A DNA stretch of 64,000 bases from Prevotella sp. (GCA_031285905.1 JAITVH010000153.1:19583-83582), one strand, 5' to 3'; positions 1-8,818 are shown, numbered from the stretch's first letter. Notes: generated from the sequence alone by a model not told the origin. Numbers and translations: made by a program.

Positions 1-1373
1 GTCAGGGGGCCATTAAAATGGACATTGACTCCTATACGTTGTTCTTTTGTCATTCGTATATATAAGGGATACAAACGGTTCTCATCTTCTTTAGTCAGGT
101 CAAAGGAATTCCATTCTACTTTATCGGCGCCATTGTCTGATTTTAGATATTTACCTACAATCTGATTGTATTCGCCTATTTCATCCTGTGATATTCCACT
201 TTCGGGGATTATGATTTCATCTCCACCTTTGATATAATAAAACTCGGTAGATAAGATATCGTTCTTAGTCAAATCGAATATGGCAGATAATGTAGAGTTT
301 GATGATAAATATCTTTCAAAAGATACTTCAGATAGATCGTTTATTTTAAGACCGGAGATAGCCAAAGCCTGATATACAGTTAAATTATCTTTATATACAG
401 GATACGAAAATTTTTCTTCTCCGACTGTAATATAAAAATCATTTTTAGGTAATGCGGATACTTTCGTCGAGAATAGAATTATTGCAGCAATAAATAAAGG
501 TACTATAGTTGCTACTTTGAGTAACATCACTTTCCGTGAACTTATTTTTGTTATCATAATTAATCGTTTTTTAGTTATTGAATAATTAAAATTGCTGGCC
601 AGAGACAATTTATTATTTTTATTTATTTCGTTTAGAAGCATTAGTTGATAATGAGAGATATCTTCACAATGGCTGATTGCATTTTCATCAGCTAAAAATT
701 CATGGTTTAGCCTTATTTTACTTTTGTACCAATAAATTACGGGATTGAACCAGAACAGGATAGACAATAATTCTATGAAAAGAATATCCAGGCTGTGCTT
801 TTGTTTTATATGCGTGAATTCATGCAACAATATTTCTTTTTTTATTCTTTTATTTTCATAGTCGTTTTTACAGACAAAAATATAATTGAGAAAGCTGTAT
901 GGAATAATTTCTCTTTCTATCAGTACAAGCTTTGCATTGTAGTATTGCACGATATCGTTTTTCTTTATAGAGATCGTAAGTCTGTAAAGATTTACACAAA
1001 ACCTGCTAGCTCCGAGGAAAGCTCCTAAAAGATATAATGCTATTATCAGATTTTCAATAGGAAATGCTTTATTACTACTTACCTTATCTGCGGCTGTAAA
1101 GGGGACGATAACCTCTTTATCTGCCAAATTTTTGTTTATGGGAATATTTGCAGACTGATTATAGATATTCTCAAAGACAATCATTGACTCTACAACAGAC
1201 GAAGTGTTAGGCGTGATCTCCATTTCCATAAGGGGAACTGCAATAGAAAATGCAAGGCTGATTATCAAAAAAGCTCTTTTGAAGTGGTGCATCTTCTCTT
1301 TTTCTAATAGAAAATGATAAACTAAAAGAAATAAAGATGCGCATAAAGTCATTTTTAATATATAGAGTATCAT
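1..1373 (-). CDS. M56 family peptidase, BlaR1-like antirepressor (3' end outside window)
   Basis: An open frame runs from an ATG at 1373 to the left edge, giving 457 codons with no stop. N-terminal hydrophobic segments are followed by HEFTH at residues 184-188, the zinc-binding HExxH of M56 membrane peptidases, and by NHEFLAD near residue 225, which supplies the third metal ligand. Another membrane segment lies near residue 290. The tail after it is soluble and probably extracytoplasmic, and is unlike that of the second M56 protein in this window. The start codon overlaps the stop of the upstream blaI-like gene as ATGA, so the two are translationally coupled. By family analogy it senses a signal across the membrane and inactivates its BlaI partner by proteolysis. 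The signal is unknown and no beta-lactamase gene is adjacent within the window. Confidence 0.85.
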   Translation of the reverse strand, partial: MILYILKMTLCASLFLLVYHFLLEKEKMHHFKRAFLIISLAFSIAVPLMEMEITPNTSSVVESMIVFENIYNQSANIPINKNLADKEVIVPFTAADKVSSNKAFPIENLIIALYLLGAFLGASRFCVNLYRLTISIKKNDIVQYYNAKLVLIEREIIPYSFLNYIFVCKNDYENKRIKKEILLHEFTHIKQKHSLDILFIELLSILFWFNPVIYWYKSKIRLNHEFLADENAISHCEDISHYQLMLLNEINKNNKLSLASNFNYSITKKRLIMITKISSRKVMLLKVATIVPLFIAAIILFSTKVSALPKNDFYITVGEEKFSYPVYKDNLTVYQALAISGLKINDLSEVSFERYLSSNSTLSAIFDLTKNDILSTEFYYIKGGDEIIIPESGISQDEIGEYNQIVGKYLKSDNGADKVEWNSFDLTKEDENRLYPLYIRMTKEQRIGVNVHFNGPL

Positions 1374-1741
1374 GGCTTTTTCTTTTTAATTTCCTGGTCT
1401 ATTATTTTCTTTAAATCTTCCAGTTCGGCAGCCGACAAGTCGCTTGTTTTAGCAAAGAAAGAAGCAAACTGAAGAGCTGAATCCCCAAAAAAGTTTTTGA
1501 TGATGCCATTTACATGATTAGAGAAATAATCTTCTTTCGAGATTAGTGGATAATATTGTCTCGAGTTACCGAAAAGCTTATAAGAGATAAATCCTTTATC
1601 CTGTATTCTCTTCAGCAAAGTAGCTATTGTTGTAGCTGCCGGTTTGGGTTCAGGGTAGCAATCCATTATATCTTTCGAGAAGGCTTCACCCTTATCCCAT
1701 ATGTATTCCATTAATTGTTCTTCAGTTTTAGATAAGCTCAT
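1370..1741 (-). CDS. BlaI/MecI/CopY family transcriptional repressor
   Basis: 123 aa, the usual length for BlaI/MecI repressors. The N-terminal winged helix begins with LSKTEEQLMEYIW, followed by TTIATLLKRIQDKGF, the recognition-helix region of the family, and a C-terminal dimerisation helix region. It is the first gene of a two-gene operon with the M56 peptidase, whose ATG overlaps this gene's TGA. A perfect inverted repeat with a TACA/TGTA core lies about 30 bases upstream of the start and covers the promoter -7 box, so autorepression is very likely. Target genes other than its own operon cannot be told from the window. Confidence 0.9.
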   Translation of the reverse strand: MSLSKTEEQLMEYIWDKGEAFSKDIMDCYPEPKPAATTIATLLKRIQDKGFISYKLFGNSRQYYPLISKEDYFSNHVNGIIKNFFGDSALQFASFFAKTSDLSAAELEDLKKIIDQEIKKKKP

Positions 1742-1762
1742 TGTTCTACAATTTGAGTTTTG

Positions 1763-1799
1763 ATTCTACAAATGTAGAATAGTTTTTTTATAAAACAAA
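1763..1799 (-). promoter_or_regulatory. BlaI operator overlapping the blaI-M56 promoter
   Basis: The sequence ATTCTACA-AA-TGTAGAAT (1763-1780) is a perfect 8-bp inverted repeat with the TACA..TGTA core typical of BlaI/MecI operators. Read on the minus strand, TACATTTG (1769-1776) fits the Bacteroidetes -7 consensus TAnnTTTG and lies inside the repeat. A TTTG box (1796-1799) sits exactly 19 bases upstream, as expected for the -33 element. A half site, TTCTACAA, lies nearer the start codon. Confidence 0.8.
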
Positions 1800-1874
1800 A
1801 TTTTGTGTGATTTTTTCTAAGAATGAAGCTAACGAGATAAACATTTTTATATAAATCTTAACCTAAAACTAAAG

Positions 1875-1908
1875 AAGATAGTGTCTAAAAGCTTTTAGAC
1901 GCTATCTT
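1875..1908. other. Near-perfect 34-bp palindrome between divergent genes
   Basis: The arms 1875-1891 and 1892-1908 are complementary along their length except for one G-T pair, with an AAAGCTTT tip and no loop to speak of. It lies between the divergent blaI and tag genes, where no transcript obviously ends. It could be a terminator left from a lost gene, a cruciform, or a protein-binding site. T-rich sequence follows on the minus strand and is less marked on the plus strand. Confidence 0.6.
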
Positions 1909-1928
1909 TATGTATACATATTTATAAT

Positions 1929-1936
1929 TATCTTTG
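1929..1936 (+). promoter_or_regulatory. Putative -7 box of tag
   Basis: TATCTTTG matches TAnnTTTG and lies 22 bases before the tag start codon. No good -33 TTTG is seen at the proper distance. Confidence 0.55.
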
Positions 1937-1958
1937 AAAGTTATAAATTGTATGAAAA

Positions 1959-2537
1959 ATGGAAGATATTATTAATAAACGTTGCGGTTGGGCCGGAACT
2001 GACGATTTGTATGTGAAATATCATGATGAAGAATGGGGGCGGTTGGTTACCGATGATAAAACCTTATTCGAATTTCTTGTTCTGGAAAGTGCTCAGGCAG
2101 GATTATCCTGGATTACTATCCTTCGCAAACGTGATGGGTATAAAAAAGCATTTTACAACTTTGACGTGGAGAAAGTAGCTAAGATGACTCCGAAGGATAT
2201 TGACCGGTTGATGCAGTTTGACGGGATTGTCAAGAATCGGCTGAAGATCGCGTCCACCATCACAAATGCTCAATGCTTCATGGCAGTTCAAGACGAATTC
2301 GGCAGTTTCTACAATTATACATTATCGTTCTTTCCCGGACAGCAACCTATCGTACATAATTTCAAATCCTTAAGTGAGGTCACTGCCACCACCCCCGAAT
2401 CGGATGCAATGAGCAAGGATATGAAAAAACGGGGATTTAAATTTTTTGGTTCTACTATTTGTTATGCATATATGCAGGCAGCAGGGTTTGTAGATGATCA
2501 TTTGGAGGGGTGTTTTTGTAGAGAGACCAAAATGTAA
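1959..2537 (+). CDS. tag: DNA-3-methyladenine glycosylase I
   Basis: 192 aa, full length for Tag. This base-excision repair enzyme removes 3-methyladenine from alkylated DNA. The HhH-type zinc-stapled fold is recognisable: RCGWAG at residues 8-13 and YHDEEWG at 21-27 give Cys9 and His22, and DDHLEGC near the end gives His181 and Cys185, the four zinc ligands of the family. LESAQAGLSWITIL contains Glu43, which corresponds to the base-recognising glutamate of E. coli Tag. An ATG seven bases upstream is out of frame and closes quickly, so the start is secure. It is monocistronic, with a strong terminator downstream. Confidence 0.95.
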   Translation: MEDIINKRCGWAGTDDLYVKYHDEEWGRLVTDDKTLFEFLVLESAQAGLSWITILRKRDGYKKAFYNFDVEKVAKMTPKDIDRLMQFDGIVKNRLKIASTITNAQCFMAVQDEFGSFYNYTLSFFPGQQPIVHNFKSLSEVTATTPESDAMSKDMKKRGFKFFGSTICYAYMQAAGFVDDHLEGCFCRETKM

Positions 2538-2568
2538 ATAAAGGAAGACACAACATATTCTAATTGAA

Positions 2569-2612
2569 AAACATATCCCAAAAGAGAATAGTCCTTTTGG
2601 GATATGTTCATT
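2569..2612. terminator. Bidirectional terminator between tag and the reductase gene
   Basis: The 15-bp arms 2569-2583 and 2593-2607 pair perfectly around a 9-base loop. T-rich sequence follows on the plus strand and A-rich sequence precedes it, so it can serve both convergent genes. Confidence 0.8.
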
Positions 2613-2676
2613 TTGTTAAGATGATATATCTAAGAGCTGCGTGCCGCTTTAGGAACCTTATCCCCTAATTTATATA

Positions 2677-3321
2677 TTAATATCCGACTGTAAACCGTTG
2701 GCGCGAGAATTTATGATTTTTGAGTTCATCCACTATTGCCACAGCGAGGTCTTGCACCGATATTTCCGAATCACCGGCTTTATTCAAGACAGGGCTATCT
2801 GTCCCAAGCCTGTATTTACCGGTTCTTTCACCAGGGTGCATATCCAGTGCAGGTGAAATAAATGTCCAATCCAACTGGCTCTCTTCCTTTAGTATATTCA
2901 GATAATCCCTTGCGGCTGTCGCTCCTGCTTTAAACTGTTTTGGAAACTCGGGGCTATCAACTATTTGTTTCCCGTCGATATACAGGCTGCCTCCGCCACC
3001 CACTACTAGTAGACGATTTATTCCGGCTTTCTTTACAGCTTCCTGAATCGCTTTCGATCCTTTCATAAAATCATCATATAAGTTTGGATTCGTCCAGCCT
3101 GCATTGAACGCACTTATCACTGCGTCATTTTCTTTAAGGGCATTGGCAAGTTTATCTGCATCAGTTACATCTATTTCTACAGTCTTTGGATTCCCGTTAT
3201 TTACAAGTATTTTATCTATGGAACGAGCAAAAGCAGTAACTTCATACCCCCTGTCTATAAGTTCTTGTAGTATATGGGAACCAACGAAACCTGTTGCTCC
3301 TATCAAAGCAATTTTTTTCAT
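2677..3321 (-). CDS. NAD(P)-binding NmrA-like/SDR-type oxidoreductase
   Basis: 214 aa. A Rossmann fold opens the protein with GATGFVG at residues 8-14, an atypical-SDR glycine motif, and the rest matches the NAD(P)H-binding NmrA-like group: AFNAGWTNPNLY in the middle and TFISPALDMHPGERTGKYR towards the end. The classical YxxxK pair is not apparent, in keeping with this group. The substrate is unknown. Relatives are annotated as NAD-dependent epimerase/dehydratase-like or flavin-reductase-like proteins and are often stress-linked. It is a single gene that converges on tag. Confidence 0.8.
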   Translation of the reverse strand: MKKIALIGATGFVGSHILQELIDRGYEVTAFARSIDKILVNNGNPKTVEIDVTDADKLANALKENDAVISAFNAGWTNPNLYDDFMKGSKAIQEAVKKAGINRLLVVGGGGSLYIDGKQIVDSPEFPKQFKAGATAARDYLNILKEESQLDWTFISPALDMHPGERTGKYRLGTDSPVLNKAGDSEISVQDLAVAIVDELKNHKFSRQRFTVGY

Positions 3322-3432
3322 AACATTTCTATTTTATGGTATTTGTATATGTTGATATATATAACAAAACCATAACAGGTAAAGTTCACTAGTCTGTAGG
3401 ATGAGAAATTTGGTATAGGCGGGATATGTCTT

Positions 3433-4053
3433 TTAAATCACGACATATACAATTTTCTTTGTTTTAAAGTACTCTTCTTCAAAGAACATGGACAGGTCAT
3501 CTGCCTCTGCCAATTTCTTGAATGGTTTTAGTTCTCCTTCAAGATTACCTCCCTTAAGGCAAATAATACCATTAGGCAGGGCATTATGCTGTTCTTTCGA
3601 TATGTTTTTGCGGACAATTTTTACCAGGTCAGGTAGGGGCATCACTGCGCGGCTTACTACAAAGTCGAATATGCCTTTTTCCTCTTCTGCACGGCAATGT
3701 CTTAGCTCTACATTTTTCAGTCCGATAGCAAGTGCTACTTCCTGTGCTACTTTTATTTTTTTTCCTATGCTGTCAACTAACAGGAATTGGCACTCAGGGA
3801 ATAATATAGCCAGAGGGATACCTGGGAAACCGCCCCCTGTACCTATATCCATAATCCTTGTTCCATCCGTAAACTTGATCAATTTAGCGATGGCCAGTGA
3901 ATGAAGGACATGGTGAGTGTAAAGATTCTCTATATCCTTACGGGAAATGACATTTATTTTTGAATTCCAATCAGCATAAAGATCATAGAGAGCCGAAAAT
4001 TGCTTCTTCTGTTCTTCGCTGATCCCGGGAAAATATTTCAGAATAATATCCAT
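3433..4053 (-). CDS. rsmG: 16S rRNA (guanine-N7)-methyltransferase RsmG
   Basis: 206 aa, the standard RsmG/GidB length. It methylates N7 of G527 in 16S rRNA using S-adenosylmethionine, in the cytoplasm. The SAM-binding loop IMDIGTGGGFPGIPLA (glycines at 71-78) and the preceding LYTHHVLHSLAIA are diagnostic. DFVVSRAVMPLPDLV and GIICLKGG further on are also family motifs. It follows the RsiV-like lipoprotein gene with a 2-base gap, so the two are probably co-transcribed. Confidence 0.96.
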   Translation of the reverse strand: MDIILKYFPGISEEQKKQFSALYDLYADWNSKINVISRKDIENLYTHHVLHSLAIAKLIKFTDGTRIMDIGTGGGFPGIPLAILFPECQFLLVDSIGKKIKVAQEVALAIGLKNVELRHCRAEEEKGIFDFVVSRAVMPLPDLVKIVRKNISKEQHNALPNGIICLKGGNLEGELKPFKKLAEADDLSMFFEEEYFKTKKIVYVVI

Positions 4054-4055
4054 AT

Positions 4056-4946
4056 TTATGAATTGAGAATATTGGATATGGGTGATTTATCTTTCAGGAT
4101 GTTTACTAAATCGCTATATGGTAAAAACACTCTTATTTCGCCTAACTTTAATGCTGAAAATTCACCCGGATTGAATATATAGGTAATACCTTTATCGTCT
4201 ATCAGGAAGTTGTTGTTAGATGTAAGGTCTTCAATACCCCAATATCCCATCATAATAAGGTCTTCAGTATCTTTTACTTTGTTGTGCTTAATAATCTCTT
4301 GTATCAACAATGAATTCAGGATATCCTTATATTCAGATTGGAATATGTCTTCTTCCTTTATTGCCGAACCATTAGTCAGATCAATCACTATATTACGATA
4401 AGTGGTGACTGCATCTGTTCGTGAGACTTCGTCCGATTCAAAATCAGATGGAATATAATTTTCTCCTCCTTTGTAATCCCGGGAAGTAACCTGATATGAA
4501 ATGAGTCCTCCTTGGTCAAATAATATAATGCTGCTTAGAGCTTTGAAGTATGAAAAATAACTGTCTTTGCTGCCTGTCTCCTGCCAGTCAGGGAATTGTT
4601 CTACAGCGTCTCGTTTATAATTCTCAATGTAATCTTTTACATATTGGTCTATTGCATCCTTAGGAGTCAACTTTTCATATTTCTCTCCTTCCATCAGTAA
4701 GAAGTTCAGCTCCTTTTGCATTTTCTCTAAGACTTCTGCATTGGCATATGCCGAGGGGAAAGTATAGCTTATCTCTAATGTGCAGGATGGCTTTGTTGAG
4801 TCATTTTGCAAATGATAAACCTCAGATACAGATATAATATCGTATGTAATCTCGTTGGGAGTATTACTTTTTCTGTTTGTTTCGCAAGATAAAAACGTAG
4901 CGAAAATAAGTGTAAGTGCGCCAAGTCGGCTAAAAATGATTTTCAT
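4056..4946 (-). CDS. RsiV-like lipoprotein (DUF4163/DUF3298 type)
   Basis: 296 aa with a lipoprotein signal peptide ending in ATFLSC, lipid on Cys21. The remainder resembles the extracytoplasmic part of RsiV-type proteins. Residues about 35-150 look like DUF4163 (CTLEISYTFPSAY, then many aromatic and charged residues), and residues about 190-285 look like DUF3298, including the late GEIRVFLPYSDL. In Firmicutes this fold binds lysozyme and controls a sigma factor. Here there is no membrane anchor of anti-sigma type and no sigma factor next to it, so that role should not be carried over. It precedes rsmG in the same transcription unit. A TATATTTG box (minus strand, 4968-4975) lies 22 bases before the start. 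Confidence 0.75.
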   Translation of the reverse strand: MKIIFSRLGALTLIFATFLSCETNRKSNTPNEITYDIISVSEVYHLQNDSTKPSCTLEISYTFPSAYANAEVLEKMQKELNFLLMEGEKYEKLTPKDAIDQYVKDYIENYKRDAVEQFPDWQETGSKDSYFSYFKALSSIILFDQGGLISYQVTSRDYKGGENYIPSDFESDEVSRTDAVTTYRNIVIDLTNGSAIKEEDIFQSEYKDILNSLLIQEIIKHNKVKDTEDLIMMGYWGIEDLTSNNNFLIDDKGITYIFNPGEFSALKLGEIRVFLPYSDLVNILKDKSPISNILNS

Positions 4947-5073
4947 AATAAATGATTTTTAACAACACAAATATACGATAAAAAGGAAGACTGCCATTTT
5001 TTAATGCATTTTTTTACTTTTATCAAATATATAGAAATCTATAATATCTTTAAAACAAATACTTTCTTTATAT

Positions 5074-5081
5074 TACCTTTG
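5074..5081 (+). promoter_or_regulatory. Putative -7 box of the lipoprotein-uup unit
   Basis: TACCTTTG fits TAnnTTTG and lies about 70 bases before the start of the small lipoprotein gene, leaving a 5' leader of about 65 bases. No -33 TTTG is seen at the usual spacing. Confidence 0.5.
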
Positions 5082-5150
5082 CACAAAAATAATAATATTG
5101 AACCATCCCGGTTCTTTCCATAAATTCAGTAAAGACTTAAACTTTTTAAT

Positions 5151-5639
5151 ATGATCGATATGAACAAAACATACTTAGTTCTGATATTGGCTTTCACCCT
5201 AATGATGGGAATGATCGCATGCAACACAAATAAAAAAGTGTCAAACGAAGAAGATTCTGTAGATAATAAATCTGCGATCGCAGATAGTACCAAAATACAA
5301 ATTGATATAATTGCCATAGATTCCATGACTGTTATCTTTACAGAGGATGACAGCCGGGCTATTATCAATACAGACGATCAGAGAAAACTGGCAGAGTCGA
5401 TGATCACTGCCCGATATGACACAGCATGGAATGATAAAGGAATAATGGTAAAGATGGTTGCCCCCGATTATACCCTCATTATACAATATAAAGGAAAAAG
5501 TGCTGACGACAACAAATGGTTGATGATTTGGGAAGAAGGAGGCAGAGCTAAATACAACAACAAATGGTTCTTATTAGCTGATGACCAGAAGGAAACAATA
5601 TATCAATTGTTGGAAAAATATAGAAGTCAGGCGAAATAA
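5151..5639 (+). CDS. Small lipoprotein of unknown function
   Basis: 162 aa as read from ATG 5151. A second in-frame ATG at 5160 gives the more typical N terminus MNKTYLVLILAF. A signal peptide ends in MGMIAC, so the mature protein is lipidated on Cys24 (Cys21 from the second ATG). After a charged linker rich in Asp, Glu and Lys, the body looks like a small beta-rich domain (TVIFTEDDSRAIINTDDQRKL, later YTLIIQYKGKSADDNKWLMIW). I do not recognise the family. It ends 9 bases before uup and is probably co-transcribed with it. Confidence 0.75.
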   Translation: MIDMNKTYLVLILAFTLMMGMIACNTNKKVSNEEDSVDNKSAIADSTKIQIDIIAIDSMTVIFTEDDSRAIINTDDQRKLAESMITARYDTAWNDKGIMVKMVAPDYTLIIQYKGKSADDNKWLMIWEEGGRAKYNNKWFLLADDQKETIYQLLEKYRSQAK

Positions 5640-5648
5640 TTACACTAT

Positions 5649-7526
5649 ATGGCATCGATCCTTCAAGTAGAGAACCTAACCAAGAGTTTTGGTGATTTAG
5701 TCTTATTTACTGATATATCTTTCGGTATTGACGAGGGCGAACGAATAGGACTCATTGCAAAAAATGGTTCGGGGAAAACAACTTTATTGAATATATTGAC
5801 AGGAAAAGAGTCGTACGACTCTGGTTCAGTCGTTTTTCGCCGTGATATCAGGACTGCATACCTGCCTCAGGAACCGACCTATCCTGAGAACCTGACAGTT
5901 TTGGAGGCCTGTTTTCAATCAGGGAATGAAATAACAGACCTTATTGCAGAATATGAAAGGACGATCAATTCAAAAGATCAAAAAGGGTTGGATAGTATTC
6001 TGCAAAAAATGGATACCCACCAAGCCTGGGATTATGAATATAGAGCTAAGCAGATTCTGGGACAGCTGAAGATTACAGATTTTGATCAGAAAATTGGAGA
6101 ATTGTCAGGCGGGCAACTCAAGCGTGTAGCACTTGCCAATGTTTTAATTACTGATCCGGATTTAATTATCCTGGATGAACCGACCAACCATCTCGACCTG
6201 GATATGGTGGAATGGCTCGAAGAATACCTGCAACGCTCGCGGCTGAGTTTGTTGATGGTAACACACGACCGCTATTTTCTTGATAGGGTGTGTAATGATA
6301 TAATTGAGATTGACCAACAACAACTTTTTAAATATAAAGGGAATTATTCTTATTATCTGGAAAAGCGTGACGAACGTATAAGTACGCAAAATACGGAAAT
6401 AGACCGTGCGAACAATCTGTTAAGAAAAGAGTTGGAATGGATGCGTCGCCAGCCTCAGGCACGGGGAACAAAAGCCAAGTCGAGAATAGATGCTTTTTAC
6501 GATCTGGAGAAAAAAGCACAACAGGTACGCGATGCCGGCAATGTACAATTGCAGATGAAGGGTTCATATATCGGTAATAAGATATTTGAAGCACAACATA
6601 TATATAAATCTTTCGGTGACATAAAGATTCTGGAGGATTTCAATTATATTTTTGCCCGTTACGAAAAACTGGGAATCGTAGGGAATAACGGTACGGGGAA
6701 ATCGACCTTCATCAAGATGTTGATGGGCGAGGTCGCGCCCGATAAAGGAGATTTTGATATCGGAGAGACTGTTAAGTTTGGTTATTACAGTCAGGATGGC
6801 CTTAGTTTTGATGAGGGTATGAAAGTAATAGACGTCATCCAAAATATTGCGGAGGTTATCGACTTTGGGAATGGTAGCCGTCTGACGGCATCGCAATTCC
6901 TGCAACATTTCCTGTTCCCACCCGAAAAACAACACAATTTTGTTTATAAATTATCCGGGGGCGAGAAACGCAGGCTTTATCTCTGTACTGTATTGATAAC
7001 CAATCCTAATTTCTTAGTATTGGACGAACCGACCAATGACCTGGATATTGTTACGCTTAATATATTGGAAGAATACCTGCAACAGTTCAAAGGGTGTGTG
7101 ATTGTAGTGTCTCACGACCGTTATTTCATGGATAAGGTTGTGGATCATTTGCTTGCTTTCCAAGGGAATGCCAAGATAAAAGATTTTCCCGGTAACTATT
7201 CTCAATACAGAGAGTGGAAAGAAGTACAGGAGGCAATAGAGAAAGAAAAAGAACAAACTGCCAAACCAAAAGAAGAAAAGCCCCGGATTACTTCGCCGAA
7301 GAATGATGAGAAGAAGAAGTTGTCTTTTAAAGAAAAACGTGAGTTTGAAGAACTGGATACTCTCATTCCCAAACTGGAAGAGGAGAAAGCAAGTATTGAA
7401 ACAGAATTATCCAGTGGTACTCTTTCTTCTGAAGAATTGATTGCTAAATCGAATCGTATAAGTGAGTTGATTGACGAAATTGACGAAAAGACAATGCGCT
7501 GGATGGAATTAAGCGAATTGATGTAA
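5649..7526 (+). CDS. uup: ABC-F family ATPase, Uup-like
   Basis: 625 aa with two ABC ATPase domains and no membrane segments, so a soluble ABC-F protein acting on ribosomes or DNA, not a transporter. Domain 1 has AKNGSGKTT (about 38-45), LSGGQLKRVALA and DLIILDEPTNHLD. Domain 2 has NNGTGKST, LSGGEKRRLYL and NFLVLDEPTNDLD. Between them is the ABC-F linker (LRKELEWMRRQPQARGTKAKSR). The C-terminal 80 residues are a highly charged coiled coil (FKEKREFEELDTLIPKLEEEK) typical of Uup, which separates it from EttA and YheS types. Uup is linked in E. coli to precise transposon excision, replication-fork metabolism and ribosome function; the exact role here is inferred. Confidence 0.9.
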   Translation: MASILQVENLTKSFGDLVLFTDISFGIDEGERIGLIAKNGSGKTTLLNILTGKESYDSGSVVFRRDIRTAYLPQEPTYPENLTVLEACFQSGNEITDLIAEYERTINSKDQKGLDSILQKMDTHQAWDYEYRAKQILGQLKITDFDQKIGELSGGQLKRVALANVLITDPDLIILDEPTNHLDLDMVEWLEEYLQRSRLSLLMVTHDRYFLDRVCNDIIEIDQQQLFKYKGNYSYYLEKRDERISTQNTEIDRANNLLRKELEWMRRQPQARGTKAKSRIDAFYDLEKKAQQVRDAGNVQLQMKGSYIGNKIFEAQHIYKSFGDIKILEDFNYIFARYEKLGIVGNNGTGKSTFIKMLMGEVAPDKGDFDIGETVKFGYYSQDGLSFDEGMKVIDVIQNIAEVIDFGNGSRLTASQFLQHFLFPPEKQHNFVYKLSGGEKRRLYLCTVLITNPNFLVLDEPTNDLDIVTLNILEEYLQQFKGCVIVVSHDRYFMDKVVDHLLAFQGNAKIKDFPGNYSQYREWKEVQEAIEKEKEQTAKPKEEKPRITSPKNDEKKKLSFKEKREFEELDTLIPKLEEEKASIETELSSGTLSSEELIAKSNRISELIDEIDEKTMRWMELSELM

Positions 7527-7599
7527 GATTATAATATTTCAATATTTGAACTTCATTCGTCTTAAAGCGTTAAAACAATATCTTTATAAAACTGAGTAT

Positions 7600-8805
7600 A
7601 TGGAAACTATTCACGAATCGGCAGAGGATATTGAGATTGAATCGAAACCCCAATTGTGGTCGTTAAACTACTTAAATGTTTGTTTTGCAAACTTCCTGAT
7701 GGCATGTTCATTCAACTTGTTAATGCCGTCAATTCCTCTATATATAACCGAACAAATGGGAATATCTCAATCCAAGACCGGGATTGTACTAGCCTCTTAT
7801 GCTATTGCATTAATGTTTGTCCGCCCCTTTTCAGGATATATGGTTGATTTGTACTCGCGTAAGAAGATCCTGCTCATTTCGTTTACATGCTATGTATTGA
7901 TATTCTTCGGATATTTCTGGGCTACTACTGTTTTGATATTTATAATAGTACGGTTTCTGCACGGTATCACATGGGGATTGTCTACCGTATCATCGAGTAC
8001 ATTGGCAATAGACGTTGTGCCATCCGAGCGCCGTGCAGAGGGAATTGGTTATTATGGTACATTTATGAATGTGGCGATGGCCATCGGGCCGTTCATTGCT
8101 ATCCATATTTATCACGAATATAGTTTTCAGGTTCTTCTCTGGTGTGCTATTGGAATGGGATTGCTGGGAATTATCACTGTTGCTTTTATAAAAGCGCCGG
8201 AACGGCCCAAGGTAGAACGGCAAAAAATATCTCTCGACCGCTTTTTTCTGGTTAAGGGCTGGCCTATTTTCCTGAATCAACTTTTACCTTGTTTTGCATG
8301 GGGAACCATCGGGCCTTTTGTTGCACAGTATGGCAAGGAGATAAACATTCCGAATGCAGGGATCTTTTTTCTTTTCTGGGCAGGTGGGATCATTGCTTCC
8401 CGCGTATTTGCCGGTAAATTAGTTGATAAGGGAATGATACATCAGGTGAATATGATAGCGATGACTATTGTCGCTTTAGCATTTTGTGTTTTTGCCTTGG
8501 TTCATAATATAGTTGCATTTTGTGCTTCCGGGTTATTCATCGGTGTTGGGTTCGGTATGATGTTCCCGGCCTTACAGACATTATACATCAATCTGGCGGA
8601 AAACAGCCAGCGGGGAACCGCCAATTCCACTTATCTTATCGGTTTCGATTTAGGTCTGGCTCTGGGTATGCTGGTTGGAGGTTATATTACAGGTTTCATG
8701 TCTTTTGAGGCCTTATATCTGATTGCTGGCGGGCTTTGCTTGTTCAGCGTTGTGGCATATTGGACAGTTTCGCGCCGTATATTCGAAAAAAAGCGCCTGA
8801 GATAA
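7600..8805 (+). CDS. MFS transporter
   Basis: 401 aa from ATG 7600. The longer frame begins with TTG at 7546 and adds 18 residues unlike an MFS N terminus, so 7600 is preferred. Twelve hydrophobic helices are visible, with the MFS loop 2-3 signature as SGYMVDLYSRKKIL and a matching GKLVDKGMIHQV in the second half. A hydrophilic N-terminal stretch (IHESAEDIEIESKPQ) precedes helix 1. It resembles drug/sugar efflux MFS proteins of the Bacteroidetes; the substrate cannot be told. It follows uup by 73 bases in the same direction. Confidence 0.88.
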   Translation: METIHESAEDIEIESKPQLWSLNYLNVCFANFLMACSFNLLMPSIPLYITEQMGISQSKTGIVLASYAIALMFVRPFSGYMVDLYSRKKILLISFTCYVLIFFGYFWATTVLIFIIVRFLHGITWGLSTVSSSTLAIDVVPSERRAEGIGYYGTFMNVAMAIGPFIAIHIYHEYSFQVLLWCAIGMGLLGIITVAFIKAPERPKVERQKISLDRFFLVKGWPIFLNQLLPCFAWGTIGPFVAQYGKEINIPNAGIFFLFWAGGIIASRVFAGKLVDKGMIHQVNMIAMTIVALAFCVFALVHNIVAFCASGLFIGVGFGMMFPALQTLYINLAENSQRGTANSTYLIGFDLGLALGMLVGGYITGFMSFEALYLIAGGLCLFSVVAYWTVSRRIFEKKRLR

Positions 8806-8818
8806 TAATTTCTATTCT

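Noticed and set aside
795..1028. Plus-strand open frame of 77 codons
   Set aside because: It lies opposite the M56 peptidase gene, which has an unbroken frame with clear zinc motifs through this stretch.
7546..7599. TTG start for the MFS transporter
   Set aside because: The ATG at 7600 gives a normal MFS N terminus; the extra 18 residues are unlike the family.
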